From positions 5,225,158-5,289,157 of the forward strand of contig CM021312.1 in the NCBI GenBank assembly GCA_010645155.1: a stretch of 64,000 nucleotides of DNA, written 5' to 3'. Both the position numbers and the translations under genes were made by a program. The notes under the pieces are model-generated. The model had not been told where the DNA came from and searched no databases. It saw only the letters and a list, made by a program, of their open reading frames with translations. Numbering within the stretch: the stretch's first letter is position 1; the number at the start of each line of letters is the position of its first letter. Shown in pieces: positions 10,490 to 21,117 of the stretch. The DNA is from Tigriopus japonicus (taxonomy: Eukaryota; Arthropoda; Copepoda; Harpacticoida; Harpacticidae).

Positions 10490-13400
10490 CTCGAGACAAA
10501 TTTTGCCCCCAAGTAATTCCAACGCCCAAGTCCAGATTTGGTCGCGGCAAAGATAAGGAGGGGTCGCATCTTTTCATCATCATCAGGGAAGAAGGTGGTG
10601 CACTCACACACAAATCTATCGGGTCACCGACATCCTCTTCACAAACTTGCGTGCCTACAGTTTACAAGTCTTTCAATTCAGGCTTGTTGTGCTAATACCC
10701 TTGCGTACGCCAGTATTTCATAAGTTGCCATCTACCAGAATTCCTCCACGAACTCGAGACTCTAACCGAATATCGCCAAGTTACTCCTCGCTCATTGGGT
10801 TCCGTCCATTCTCATCATGTGTGATCCTGGGTGAGAAACAAGGAGACTTCACCAAGGTACTAGTGGTAGTACCAAAACCGTCATCATCATCATTATCAAC
10901 AACAACTCCAATCCGTCTCATAGCGTCGTTGATGATTGCGTAAGAAGACGTGGAAGACAGCGTCGTTCTTGGTCTCGGTCACTTGACTAGGTAAACCGTA
11001 ACTGGACGAGGTTGGTCTTTGTTGAGTGACTGGCACTTGAGTGAAGATTCGCAACCATTTTCCAGATAAACCGATGCAAAAAAAAACAATGGGATCATGC
11101 AAGTTTTTGGTTTGTAAAAGGTCCTTTATATATATGTTTGATTGACTGATAGATACACTTCAAAGCTTTGATTGCGCGGACATGTAAGCATAAATGATTG
11201 AGGATATCACGGACACGTGTGAACGCATTTGTTCATTAAGGCGGATTTATTGCTTGAACAAGTCATGTCTTTGTCCATCTCAAATTGCAAAGCGGCAAAA
11301 AGTGCCTTCTAAAGAGGCTTATCACTTGTTTCGATCCAATTGAATGGAATTTATCTGCCCGACAGTGATGTTTACAATGACCGAGAGTGCCAATCGAATT
11401 ATTAAGTGCAATCTCACCTTGAAAGGTCTACGAGCATTCCAATTAAAAGAGGCCTACCACTCACTTAGCTGGCTTTGCTCTCTACGAATGCGAATTTGAA
11501 ATGTCAAGAGTTGAATTGACCAACACACTTTGAAAACGGTAATCTTTGCCACGTTTCTCCTCAGGATTCTCTTTGCAAAACGTGATTTGGCTTTAATTTC
11601 TGTCTTGAGATGAGAAACCGACGTTTCTGTTAAACATCTTCGTGTTCAAATACGAATTCCTTAACGACCAATCCAAATTGAATCTTCTGGAAAAGTTTGG
11701 AGGACAATCTGTTCAATCTTTCAAACTCGTTGTTTCTTCTTGGGCATGAGTTTGCGGCTTGGATGTTTTTTTGGCTCTCTTCTCATCAGAATTTGCTTCA
11801 ATGCCAAAGGATGCAGAGCCCAACCCAAACCCACGTGAGAAGCACCACTCCTTCCAATTGTGAATACTTTTGTACTATGAGACTTGGTGGCATTTGAACT
11901 GGCACGGAAAACTACTTCTTTTTCGCATGGCCAGATTTTTTAGTGGGCCTTCGAGGATCGGACAAATTGATGGGAGGTTTTTTAATTTTTTATTGGGATG
12001 CCTATTACGGTAGAGGAAAATGACATGCGTACAAATTTTGCTTCATGCTTTTGGGTTTGGAAACTTTTTCGATATTTCTAAAACTTCAATTTTGAAAAAT
12101 TTTAAATTTCAAAACTTTCATGTCGAAAAATTACTGTGGCGGTTAGCAATTCCGCCCGAAAATTTGTCTTGAGGTTTCTTTTACTGGAATACCTTTCAAA
12201 AGTCGTACATAATTCAATGTTATTTGTAATTTTGAAATTTGGAATTAGCTTTCCCTGGACAAACTTTCTTAATTGACAAGGACGCCAAAATATGGAGTGG
12301 AAGCATAAAAGATATGACTATACCATGTTTATGTATACGAATACATGAATAACCTTGTACGAGCAAAGTCTTGGAACATGAACAGCGTTTGTTGGGCCAA
12401 ATAAAAATGCCCAAAGACTGTAGTACTCAGGTATGGTTATTTAGACTTCCATCTTTTTTGCTCCTTCAATACTGACTTTAAATTCAAGGCTGGCTTCAAC
12501 AATTACATTAGCATTAATCAGACCCGTGTCTATTACTTTCAAAGTGCAATTACAAGTAAACCGGGTCCAAGTCATTAAACAACACTTGCTTGTCAAAAAC
12601 ACTCATGAAAGTCTGGCATGAAAATCTGAACAGTACAAGTTAGCACCACAAACTGAATGCACAAGAGGTTCATTAACCAGACATAAAAAAATCTGTTCAA
12701 AATCCAGTGCTTCAAGTACAGGGCTTCTAAAACAAATTTGGTCCTAAAAGGTTCAAAAATCACGTGATTCCGCTCATCTTTCATCCCTACGTACCAACAT
12801 GATACCTTGATCAAAAACAATTTTTGAGTCATAAAGTGCTTTTCTCTGTTCATTTACTTATTTGCAGTTCGACTCTTCATTCTCACATTGACTGCAAGGA
12901 AATGGTTGTGGGCACCGACGGTCTCAGGGTCATAATTTTGCTCCAAGACGATGATTATATTCTCATCTCACGTGAGACCAAAAACGCCAGTGTAAAAAAA
13001 GCGTACGGACGTCATCGCCGATGCAAGTGTAAGATACTACATACGTTTGTCTCGCAAACTTTAACCTCATTCTAAAAAAGCAAGGTCGAGAAAGAAGTAA
13101 AAATTCAACCGAGCACTTGAATAAAGTGCAGTTTTTTATGTCTGTCTTTTCTGAGAAGTACTACATTTTCGTTACTTGAGCTGGGGTTTAAATTCTTCTG
13201 CAGATGGGCATTGACACAAAGATATTCATGGATTAATTTGAATGTGATTAGTCAATCAATCCGTCAAACTAATTTGGGTTATTTGGATAAAGTAATGAAA
13301 TTTAGTTTTTAAAAGACTTTTTGACACCATGTCTTTTGTTCATGAAAACTCGTCTGAAATTGTACAATTTTGAATGTTTCGATAACAAAAAGAGTAAGGT

Positions 13401-16400
13401 CCTGAACTAGATTTATTGTTCATGACTGAAAGGTAAAATAATCGGCCTCCTTCATTGTTCAATTTTGCCTATTTGCCTTCGTCGGGAATAGGTAGGAGCT
13501 ATTTTTTTTTCTTTCTCTAATAGCATTTAAAGCAAGGTTGGATAGATTTTTGAATTCTATTCCTGATCAACCCACTATTCAAGGGTTGTACAGATCTGCC
13601 AACAGTAACTCGTTGGGGGATCAAATTTCGTATAAATGTTCAGGGAATCGCATTCCTTGCAATTGTAGTAGAAAATCAGCAACCAAAAAATAATAACAAA
13701 TATGTTGTTAAAATACTTGCAAGAAGTTCCGTGTATTCACATAAAAATCTGGGTTAGAAGTTTATTAGAATCTTTTTGCAGTGTCATACTTTGTTCCTTT
13801 CTTCGTTTTTTTTGGATTTTTGGGAAAAACCTTGGCGGTTCCAGGATAACTCAGTACCTGGGATAACTCAACACAGGATAACTGGGTACACCAGATTTGA
13901 TCCCATGCACACTGACAACAGGACATCATGGGGTTTTACAACCCTAGTTAAGGTTTCAGGTGTCAAAACTCATTGCTTCTAAATTATTATGCTTGCAAGG
14001 GGAGGGCTAACTTGTTCATTTTCCATCTGTACTGAGTTCTGATCACTTCAGAGTTGAATTTCCTTCATGATTGAAAGAATGTTAAGCATTTTTAGTGTTA
14101 GCCTAAAATAATGACTTGTTTGTCCATGAAAAAAACACAACCCATACATACATGTAACAAAAAGTTCTCTTGGAGAAAATGATTTCATTTGTTGAATTTG
14201 ACAAACTTTGGCCAAATTTTCACAAATTGAGAACAATGGGGATATATGAAGGTTGCATCAAGTGTGTGTTTTATATCATACCGCTACCGGCAAAATAGGG
14301 CCGTTGGCTGTACCATAGACCTGGCTACTGCTGGACTGGGATGGTAGCTTTAAAAATTATCATCATTGCTCCCATTCAAAAGGAAATCTTATATTTTACA
14401 GGAGCTGTGGTTTATGTAACAACGAATTTGTCTACCAAGTTTCAGCTAAATTGAACGACGGAGTTAAAAGTTAGGCTTCTTTGAAGTTCAGGCAAGCGTA
14501 GGCGGAAAATGAGCTCGTCCTACCTCTTGTAGCAAAATCTTGCAACAAGAGGCGGATACTAATGACATCATCATTTTTGGCGGGAAAAACAGTTCGGAAG
14601 ACCTGTGTTTCTGATGAGCGTGCGAGGTAACTAAAACGAAGGTTTAGGCCTGGTTATTGCAACAATGCCTTTCTTATCTGCACAACTTGAAGTTGAAATA
14701 GCGATTCTTGACATTGTTTTTGCAAAAAAGTATGTTTTGTTGCTTTTATCTAAAATTTCGCTACATAAGTTGAGAGGGTTCTTCCGAACTGTGAAATTAG
14801 GAATGCCCGACTTTGAATGACAAGATGGCCAGAGGAGATCGGTTCCTGGGGCAACTAAACCTAAAAACAAATAATTTGTTTGATTGAAGGCTTCCAATTT
14901 CTCCATTTGTTTTCAAATTACTTTACAATACTTCTCAACATACATTAACCATGCCATTGCCCATAAATGCAACATTGTTCGAAAATCTGACCCTTGAAAA
15001 CCAAGATTTTTTTCGCAAGCCTACACTGCTAACGGCAGCAGGTCCGTAAAATGATACGGTTATCACTCTTATTGAGTTATAAAGCTTCGATTTCGATGTC
15101 TCGTTTTTGCAGAAAAACGAAGGGCTAGCCGCACGACCAAATTGAATTGGACATAATGCACTTATAAAGCAAAAATTTTGCTTAGCTATTTTGTGCACTT
15201 TTTTTCACAAAAAATAACAAAATGACAAAATATTTTACCATGGATTACTGGCACATTTGACCTGTTTTTTCTAGAGTTCAAATTCCAATATCATTTTTGT
15301 TGAATATTATTGTACACATCTATTGGACTTGGTAAATTTCATCAATAGAAATAGGTTAATCAGCTTCAAGCACTTACCATAGTCTTCATTTTTTCAAATT
15401 TTTAACGTCAAGTAACTTGCATTGAATTAATACTGACTTCAATTGTCTATTTAGAGTCTTTTATATCTAAAGTGAAAGTCCAAATGAAGGGCAAAATATG
15501 TTGGTTCACGGCTCTTGAAACATTAATGATGGCTTGGATCACGATCTGGTGTTTAAATTTGTGACCTGAAATAATTAGAATCTGGGAGTACGCTTCTTAT
15601 CCGAAGGTAATTTTCTGCAGCCTTAAAATCAACCAATGTTATCTATTTATCCATTTATCGAAACAAAATCCGATTAGTTCAAAATAATGAGCCCAATCCC
15701 CCTAGTTCTCGCCTTGAAGACAAATCAATAATTGATGTCGACATTGAGAAGGTGAGGATAGGTGTAATTCTGGCCTGATTTGGAAGCAAGTTTGCTCTTC
15801 TTTCTTTTTTTTCTCCGTCTTGAACCAGACACGAAAATAGTCTTTTTTATTAAAGCAACGATACTAATCAAGCTTTTTACTTAGATTTCAGGGATTTTGT
15901 GGCCAGGAGCACTAGAACCAGTAAAAGAAAGGCATGGCTTTGTTCCTTCTTTCTTTTGCTTGTAGGGGACTTCCTGACCATCATATACAGAAATTTCAAT
16001 GAATACAAAAAGATTCCTAGGCATTCTTAATTTTTCCAGTTTTGATGTAGATGTTTAGTATAGGGTGCTAGACGATGACTTTGATTCTACGCATCAGTTA
16101 GGACTTTTTATACTTTAAAATAAATCTCAAGTCAAGCACAAACTGTGTGTTCTACAATAGATATATTTTGGCATATGCATTATGATTATTTTTAAATTAT
16201 TTAACCACATATTGATCTACATGTGTCAGATAAGATTTACTTTGTAAAAAAAAGTCGTGACGATGTCTAAAATTTACTGCTTATTCATGCCACGTCTTCT
16301 ATTTAGCTGGACTTCTAAAACAAAGTTGACTACTAGGGTTGGAACAGAATTGTTATTCTCCTAAATTTGCAGTTTTAGCTCCAAAGTTGCATTTTTTGGG

Positions 16401-16467
16401 GGGCAGAAGTTGCACTTCAATTGACGAAAGTAGCTTAAAAAGTTGCTATTATTTTAGGTTAAACGTC
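10490..16467. other. gene-poor interval
   Basis: Roughly 6 kb of AT-rich DNA in which no conserved coding sequence was recognised. Open frames are short, mostly below 100 codons, and overlap on opposite strands. One feature stands out: 13843-13890 holds three imperfect GGATAACT-type units resembling the minisatellite at 16.7 kb. No tRNA or other RNA gene was spotted by eye. Confidence 0.5.
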
Positions 16468-16475
16468 GCTTTAAC

Positions 16476-17624
16476 CATACCTGTTCAAGATACTTTGAAA
16501 AACTTTTTAGATAAGATAGTATTTTCCGCAAAGTATCTAGAAGAAGATAGTTTAAGATACTTTTCAAAAAATGTATCTAGATAAAGGTACCTCAAGATAC
16601 TTTTCTGAAAAAGTATCTAGATAAAGATAGTTCAAGATAGCTTCCAGAAAAAAACTATCTAGAAAAGATACTTCAAGATACTTTTCACAAAACGTATCTA
16701 TACAAAATGGTTCCAGGACAACTCGACCCAGCGGACAACTCGACCCAGCGGACAACTCGACCCAGTGGACTACTCGACCCAGCGGATAACTCGACCCAGT
16801 GGACAACTCGACCCAGCGGACAACTCAACCCAGTGGACAACTCGACCCAGCGGACAACTCAACCCAGTGGACAACTCGACCCAGCGGACAACTCACCCCA
16901 GGGGATAACTCGACCCAGTAGACAAGTTAACCTAATATACAACTCGACCCTGAAAACAACAAAACCCACTACAAGGTCTACTACTAAGTTGAGCTTGTGG
17001 AAATCTGAAAAAGCACAAAACTCAAACTAGCGGTTCAAAATATTCACTTTGATTCAAAAAATTCAATTTGATGAAGAAACAATCTGCCTTTGGCACTGTG
17101 AAAAATCATCATCATAATATTCAATAGCAAAAATGCCTTTTGAAAATATGAGGTTATACATATTATATAGATTTTCTGAAAAATGGGGATCTGCGACGCA
17201 ATTTTGATTATTAGAAGTTCAATTGATTGCTTAGTTCTTTTTTGTGCCATTTTGAAGTTGTCCACTGAGTCAAGTTTCTGCTGGGTTGAGTTGTCCACTG
17301 GGTCAAGTTGTCCACTGGCATTCCCAAAAATTATCTAGAAGTATTTTATATGGTGACAGGAAAACTCGACCCAACGGACAACCCGACCCAGGACAACTCG
17401 ACCCAGTGGACAACTCGACCCAGCATAATGGATGCTTTAACACAAAAGATTGAGAGAACACATTATCTAGATAAAGATAGTTAAAGATTGTTTTCCAAAA
17501 AAGTATCTAGATAAAGATATTTCAAGTTACTTTGACGAAAAAAAGTATCTAGATAAAAATACTTTAAGATAAAGATCAAAGATAAATTATCTTTTATCTT
17601 TTATCTAGATATTGAACAGGTCTG
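16476..17624. mobile_element. hAT-like element, copy 1 of the CAGACCTGTTCAA family
   Basis: The ends read CATACCTGTTCAAGATAC and, on the opposite strand, CAGACCTGTTCAATATC. The element is flanked by a perfect 8-bp direct repeat, GCTTTAAC (16468-16475 and 17625-17632), the duplication size of hAT transposons. Inside both ends are units containing TATCTAGATA and AAGATACTTT. The middle carries a 17-bp minisatellite in opposed orientations. No transposase was found, so the element is non-autonomous. Related copies lie at 42296 and 47511. Confidence 0.88.
16711..16945. repeat. 17-bp minisatellite (GACAACTCGACCCAGYG)n
   Basis: About thirteen tandem, imperfect 17-bp units lie inside the hAT-like element, decaying at the right end. 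Inverted units recur at 17258-17320 (GTTGTCCACTGGGTC type) and direct units at 17355-17425. The first 16.7-kb units and the 17.26-kb units could therefore pair as a hairpin in single strands. Confidence 0.88.
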
Positions 17625-17632
17625 GCTTTAAC

Positions 17633-18164
17633 TTGATTAATGAAAACTGGCGAAAAGATGTGGCCGAATAAATGACATTCGAATTAAAAAATGAAATGAT
17701 TTTGATATTTATGAATTATGATACATATAGTTACTTACTAAGTCATGCTTTGCACCAATGATCCCAAAATTGACAAAATACCTTAGGAATGTAGTTACAA
17801 TATTCAACTTTTTGTTTTGAAAAAAAGAGTTTTCTTCCGAATTACAATAATGCTTGAAAAAGATGTATGTATGGGGATGTGTGTATATATCATAGCAACA
17901 TTGAAAGTTGCTAATTTGGGTGCAAGTAGTATTTCACAATTTTGTTTGATCTCTATTGATTACAGTAATGGCCCAAGTTACTTCAAGCCTCTTTTAAATT
18001 TGTTTGGAAATTCCTTAACACAATGAGGTAAGTTTCTTGACCTAGGTTCTTAATAGCAACTTTTCTTTTTTTCTTTTTTAAAGTTAGGCTATAAAGGAGA
18101 ATGAAAATTTTGGTCCGTGATTTCGAAATTTAAAAAAAAAGCTCATGATGGGCCCTACGAGGAA
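17633..18164. other. gap between hAT copies
   Basis: AT-rich sequence with no recognised gene, RNA or complete mobile element. Confidence 0.4.
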
Positions 18165-18335
18165 AAATAACAATAGGACAATGGGAAAAGGAACGAGTAA
18201 TGAGTATTTTTTTGGGCTTTTAAGTCATTGCAATCACACTATTTTTTTCAGATGCAATGGCATTCCCGTTACTTTTCGAAATAAGGAACGAATCACTGTA
18301 CTTTTTACACTTGTACTTTCTCTACAAGTGCCCAG
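18165..18335 (-). repeat. truncated relative of the hAT element at 35386
   Basis: Read on the minus strand this stretch matches 35386-35560 along about 170 bases, including AGTACAGTRATTCGTTCCTT and the ACTCRTTACTCGTTCCTTTT segment. Its outer end, CTGGGCACTT, corresponds to the terminal CAGGGCAGTT of the other copy. The opposite end was not found, so this is a partial copy. Confidence 0.7.
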
Positions 18336-19030
18336 GGTTTAAGTGTACGTATTTATAAAACACTAACTTGTTGATACTCGCTAATCCAATAGTAAATTTG
18401 AAAAAAAAGCGAATCCAAATTTGGCATTGATACGACAACAGTAGAAAAATGAGTTACGCTTCAAAAGAACCGTCAGAACTCACAACACAGATCTTATTTT
18501 GTACGTAGTGACTCGTGCTTTTCGCATTCGAAGGAAAACTGAATTCCAATGGAATTTGTTAAGCTTATGCAATTTTTCGTCAGAGGAACCAAAGCCTTTC
18601 AAAATTATTTTTTGCCCCCTCTAACTCATACTTGTCTCGAGGGAATTCCAGATCATCAAGTAGGTTTCAACTTTATGATCTTTTTAAAACCTTCGCAATA
18701 CTTGAGGTCAGGGATATGGGACCACATTAGTGACTTATTTCCGCCTTTAAAATTGGGCTCTTGAATAACCCGCCATGTTCTACTAGCATAAATTGATCAG
18801 AGAAAGAAGTGTCTGAGACTTTACAGACTTGAAACTGGCAAGATTTACTCTAAAAAAAACTTTGCTCTACATAATATACTTGGCCCTGATATCTTTGTTT
18901 AATGGCTTGGTTCACATTCCACATAATGTCTGCGTTTAATCTAATGCCCATGAAGTGTGAAAGTGCATAATTTGTATTTCATTTTGGCTCCTCGTTTTTA
19001 CTTTTTAACAAGCCTCACAAACCCTCAAAA

Positions 19031-19036
19031 TCAGTC
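19031..19036 (+). promoter_or_regulatory. initiator-like site
   Basis: TCAGTC matches the arthropod initiator consensus TCAGTY and lies 41 bases before the ATG of the secreted repeat protein. The AT-rich stretch about 25-30 bases upstream is only weakly TATA-like. Confidence 0.4.
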
Positions 19037-19076
19037 ATCATTCAATACTTGACACTTGACGTCCAAAACTGACAAA

Positions 19077-19788
19077 ATGAAGTTCTTGGTGAGTATCTCA
19101 GAGAAAAAAACACATTTGCTTTTTTTTGATTAGGAACTAGGGCAAGGGTTGGCAACCTGTGGGCCCAAGAGCTATGGGGAAAGTCCAAAATTGTGGGCCC
19201 CATGGCAATGCACATTGGTGGGCCCAAAGCTCTTTGATTGTTATTTTGTGAGCCCCTGAACATACAACGTGTGTTTGGAGGGGGGGGGGGCATGACCCAA
19301 AAGTGGTTGCCGACCCCTGAACTAGGATAAGACAGCTCCCACGTAGACGAACCGTAATTCCCACCTTATTTCATGTGTTCCAGATTTTATTGGCTTGCGT
19401 TTTTGCTGCAAATGCTCATCCCACTGTTGTTCGTTCGGCATTTAGTCAACCCCAACATTACAATGCCATTAGTGAACCTCACCCGTATGCTGGCATTGGC
19501 GAACCTCACCCGTATGCTGGTATTGGTGAACCTCACCCGTATGCTGGCATTAGTGAACCTCACCCGTATGCTGGCATTGGTGAACCTCACCCGTATGCTG
19601 GCATTGGTGAACCTCACCCGTATGCTGGCATTGGTGAACCTCAACCGTATGTGTATCTCCAACATGCACCTCACCCTAAGCAGGTCTATTTGACTGGAAT
19701 TTACGCCAAATCTCCGTACAATGCTTACACTGCCCTGAACTATGATGAACCTCTGCCTTATTTTTATACTGGCTTTCAAGACAATTAA
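19077..19788 (+). CDS. secreted protein with 9-residue EPHPYAGIG repeats, cuticle-gene architecture
   Basis: Exon 1 (19077-19088) encodes MKFL and ends at a GTGAGT donor. Exon 2 (19384-19788) follows a GTTCCAG acceptor. The joined start, MKFL-ILLACVFAANA, is a signal peptide, and the gene plan is the same as that of the cuticle gene at 9851-10419. The mature protein is not the 18-residue type: it holds seven tandem copies of a nonapeptide (E-P-H-P-Y-A-G-I-G/S, last copy E-P-Q-P-Y) encoded by a 27-bp repeat at about 19470-19650. A Tyr/Pro-rich tail of about 50 residues follows. A structural cuticle or secreted matrix role is inferred from the signal peptide, exon plan and Pro/Tyr/Gly-rich repeats; I do not recognise a named family. 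The intron contains a hAT MITE. About 138 residues are predicted. Confidence 0.85.
19143..19319. mobile_element. hAT MITE in the intron of the repeat-protein gene
   Basis: A 177-bp element. Its left end CAAGGGTTGGCAACC pairs with CAGGGGTCGGCAACC read from the right end. It is flanked by AACTAGGG (19135-19142) and AACTAGGA (19320-19327), a 7/8 target duplication. CAGGGGTYGGCAACC is a classic hAT terminus. Insertion between donor and acceptor leaves the gene's splicing signals intact. Confidence 0.9.
19470..19650 (+). repeat. 27-bp coding tandem repeat
   Basis: Seven near-identical 27-bp units encode the EPHPYAGIG nonapeptide. Very low divergence between units suggests recent unequal exchange or slippage, so copy number is probably variable in the population (inference). 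Confidence 0.9.
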
Positions 19789-20564
19789 TCTGTTCTCTTG
19801 TTCCAATTCATAAGCCATCACTGACTGAACTCCTTAATTCCAAAATGTACATATGTTGAGTCCGTTTCCTTCGTGGAGGTTGATGAGACAACATATACAT
19901 GTAACCAAGGCTAATGACGAAGAATATAAATTACGAATCTTGGTCACAGCTGAAAATAGAGTAACAAAAAATATATATATTAACACAATTATCTTAAAAT
20001 AGAAATAAAGCAATCATGCATGATTTTCTTGGGTATTTTTTTTCAAAAAGACATGAAAGGAAAACAAGCCAGAGTCCCTCTCTGGTTGTGTTAGTGATAG
20101 TGATCTATTCCGTAGAATTTAGTTCTACAGCATGAAATCCGACAAGCTTGCTTGATTTGAAGTCTGTGATGGTTAACTTTGAATTAAGAGAAAAAATGAA
20201 ATCCTGGATTAATTGTCAATGTTCTACATAATTTGAACTTGAGAAGTAAGCAATCACCAAGCTTAGGATTTCAGCTCCAAATTGATATCCATTCCCAATT
20301 TCTTCCTTGGCACTGGCGTGGCCATTTCCCCAATTTTTGAAAAAAGGTCAATCGGCCAGAATCATCTTTCTGTTTTTTTTTTAACTTTCTCAGTTTCACT
20401 TGATCATTTTGCAATTTTGTAGACAACTTTTATTATAGTAACAGAGGATGGATTTTCATCAATCTGACCATTGAGTTAGATATCTGGATCTGCCGTTAAA
20501 TTTAAAAAGAAAAAAAATGCAGATTATTGACAAAGTCATGCCAGTTGTCTCGTATCATTTTTAG
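19789..20564. other. intergenic spacer
   Basis: 3' flank of the repeat-protein gene and convergent 3' flank of the next gene. It holds AAATAAAG near 20000 (plus strand), a plausible polyadenylation signal, and nothing else recognisable. Confidence 0.4.
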
Positions 20565-20570
20565 TTTATT
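20565..20570 (-). promoter_or_regulatory. possible polyadenylation signal
   Basis: AATAAA on the minus strand (TTTATT on the plus), about 230 bases past the stop of the small cuticle-like gene at 20800-21030. Confidence 0.4.
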
Positions 20571-20799
20571 TATATGTTATTTTTACAACAAAGTTGGAAA
20601 TAAGCAAACGGGATATTTGAATTGAAATACGTCGTCTTCTGAATACACGCAAGGTCTCGTTTGGAAAAAGAACGCAATTTGGATAGCATATTCACATGAA
20701 AATAAATTGAATTAATCCTTTTGGAAATCATAATTCTCATCATTAGCCTCCCACTCCAGTTTTCAGTGCTTCTTGGTTCAAGACATCTGTTCAATAATT

Positions 20800-21030
20800 T
20801 TAAGGGTTGGCAGCACCGGCCCTGGGGGTCTTGACATGGACGAGGGAACCGGGAACGGCCTTGCGCACGTCAGAATCGTAAGCATAAGCATTGGCGTGTC
20901 CAAGAGGAGCGTAGTTGGCAAAAGCTGCAACGGGGGCAATGGGAAGTCCTTTAGCGGCGAAATGGGTGGCCTTGGCTGGAATAAAGCTTGAGAGCAAACA
21001 TAACCAAAAAACAAGGGCTTTAGTGGGCAT
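20800..21030 (-). CDS. small secreted cuticle-like protein with a partial 18-residue motif
   Basis: A 76-residue frame on the minus strand. The start MPTKALVFWLCLLSSFIPAKA looks like a signal peptide. It is followed at once by THFAAKGLP, the C-terminal half of the AKAxHFAAKG part of the 18-residue cuticle motif seen intact in the gene at 9851-10419. The rest is Ala/Pro/Tyr-rich (APVAAFANYAPLG, NAYAYDSDVRKAVPG), as in cuticle proteins. A TATATAG box sits 81 bases upstream of the ATG. There is no MKFL micro-exon. Either it is a genuine short cuticle gene whose first motif was eroded, or a young pseudogene that kept an open frame; the promoter-like box favours the former. No intron is needed. 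Confidence 0.62.
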   Translation of the reverse strand: MPTKALVFWLCLLSSFIPAKATHFAAKGLPIAPVAAFANYAPLGHANAYAYDSDVRKAVPGSLVHVKTPRAGAANP

Positions 21031-21110
21031 CTCCTGTAGGTGTGAAAGGAAGGCTAAAGTTTATTTTTATTAACTTGATTATTTTGTTCTTGATTGAGCC
21101 AGGGATAACC

Positions 21111-21117
21111 TATATAA
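21111..21117 (-). promoter_or_regulatory. TATA box of the small cuticle-like gene
   Basis: TATATAG on the minus strand, about 80 bases upstream of the start codon at 21030. Confidence 0.5.

Noticed and set aside
16711..16945. CRISPR-like array
   Set aside because: The 17-bp units are contiguous, with no unique spacers, and lie within a eukaryotic transposon. The same applies to the 27-bp repeat at 19470.
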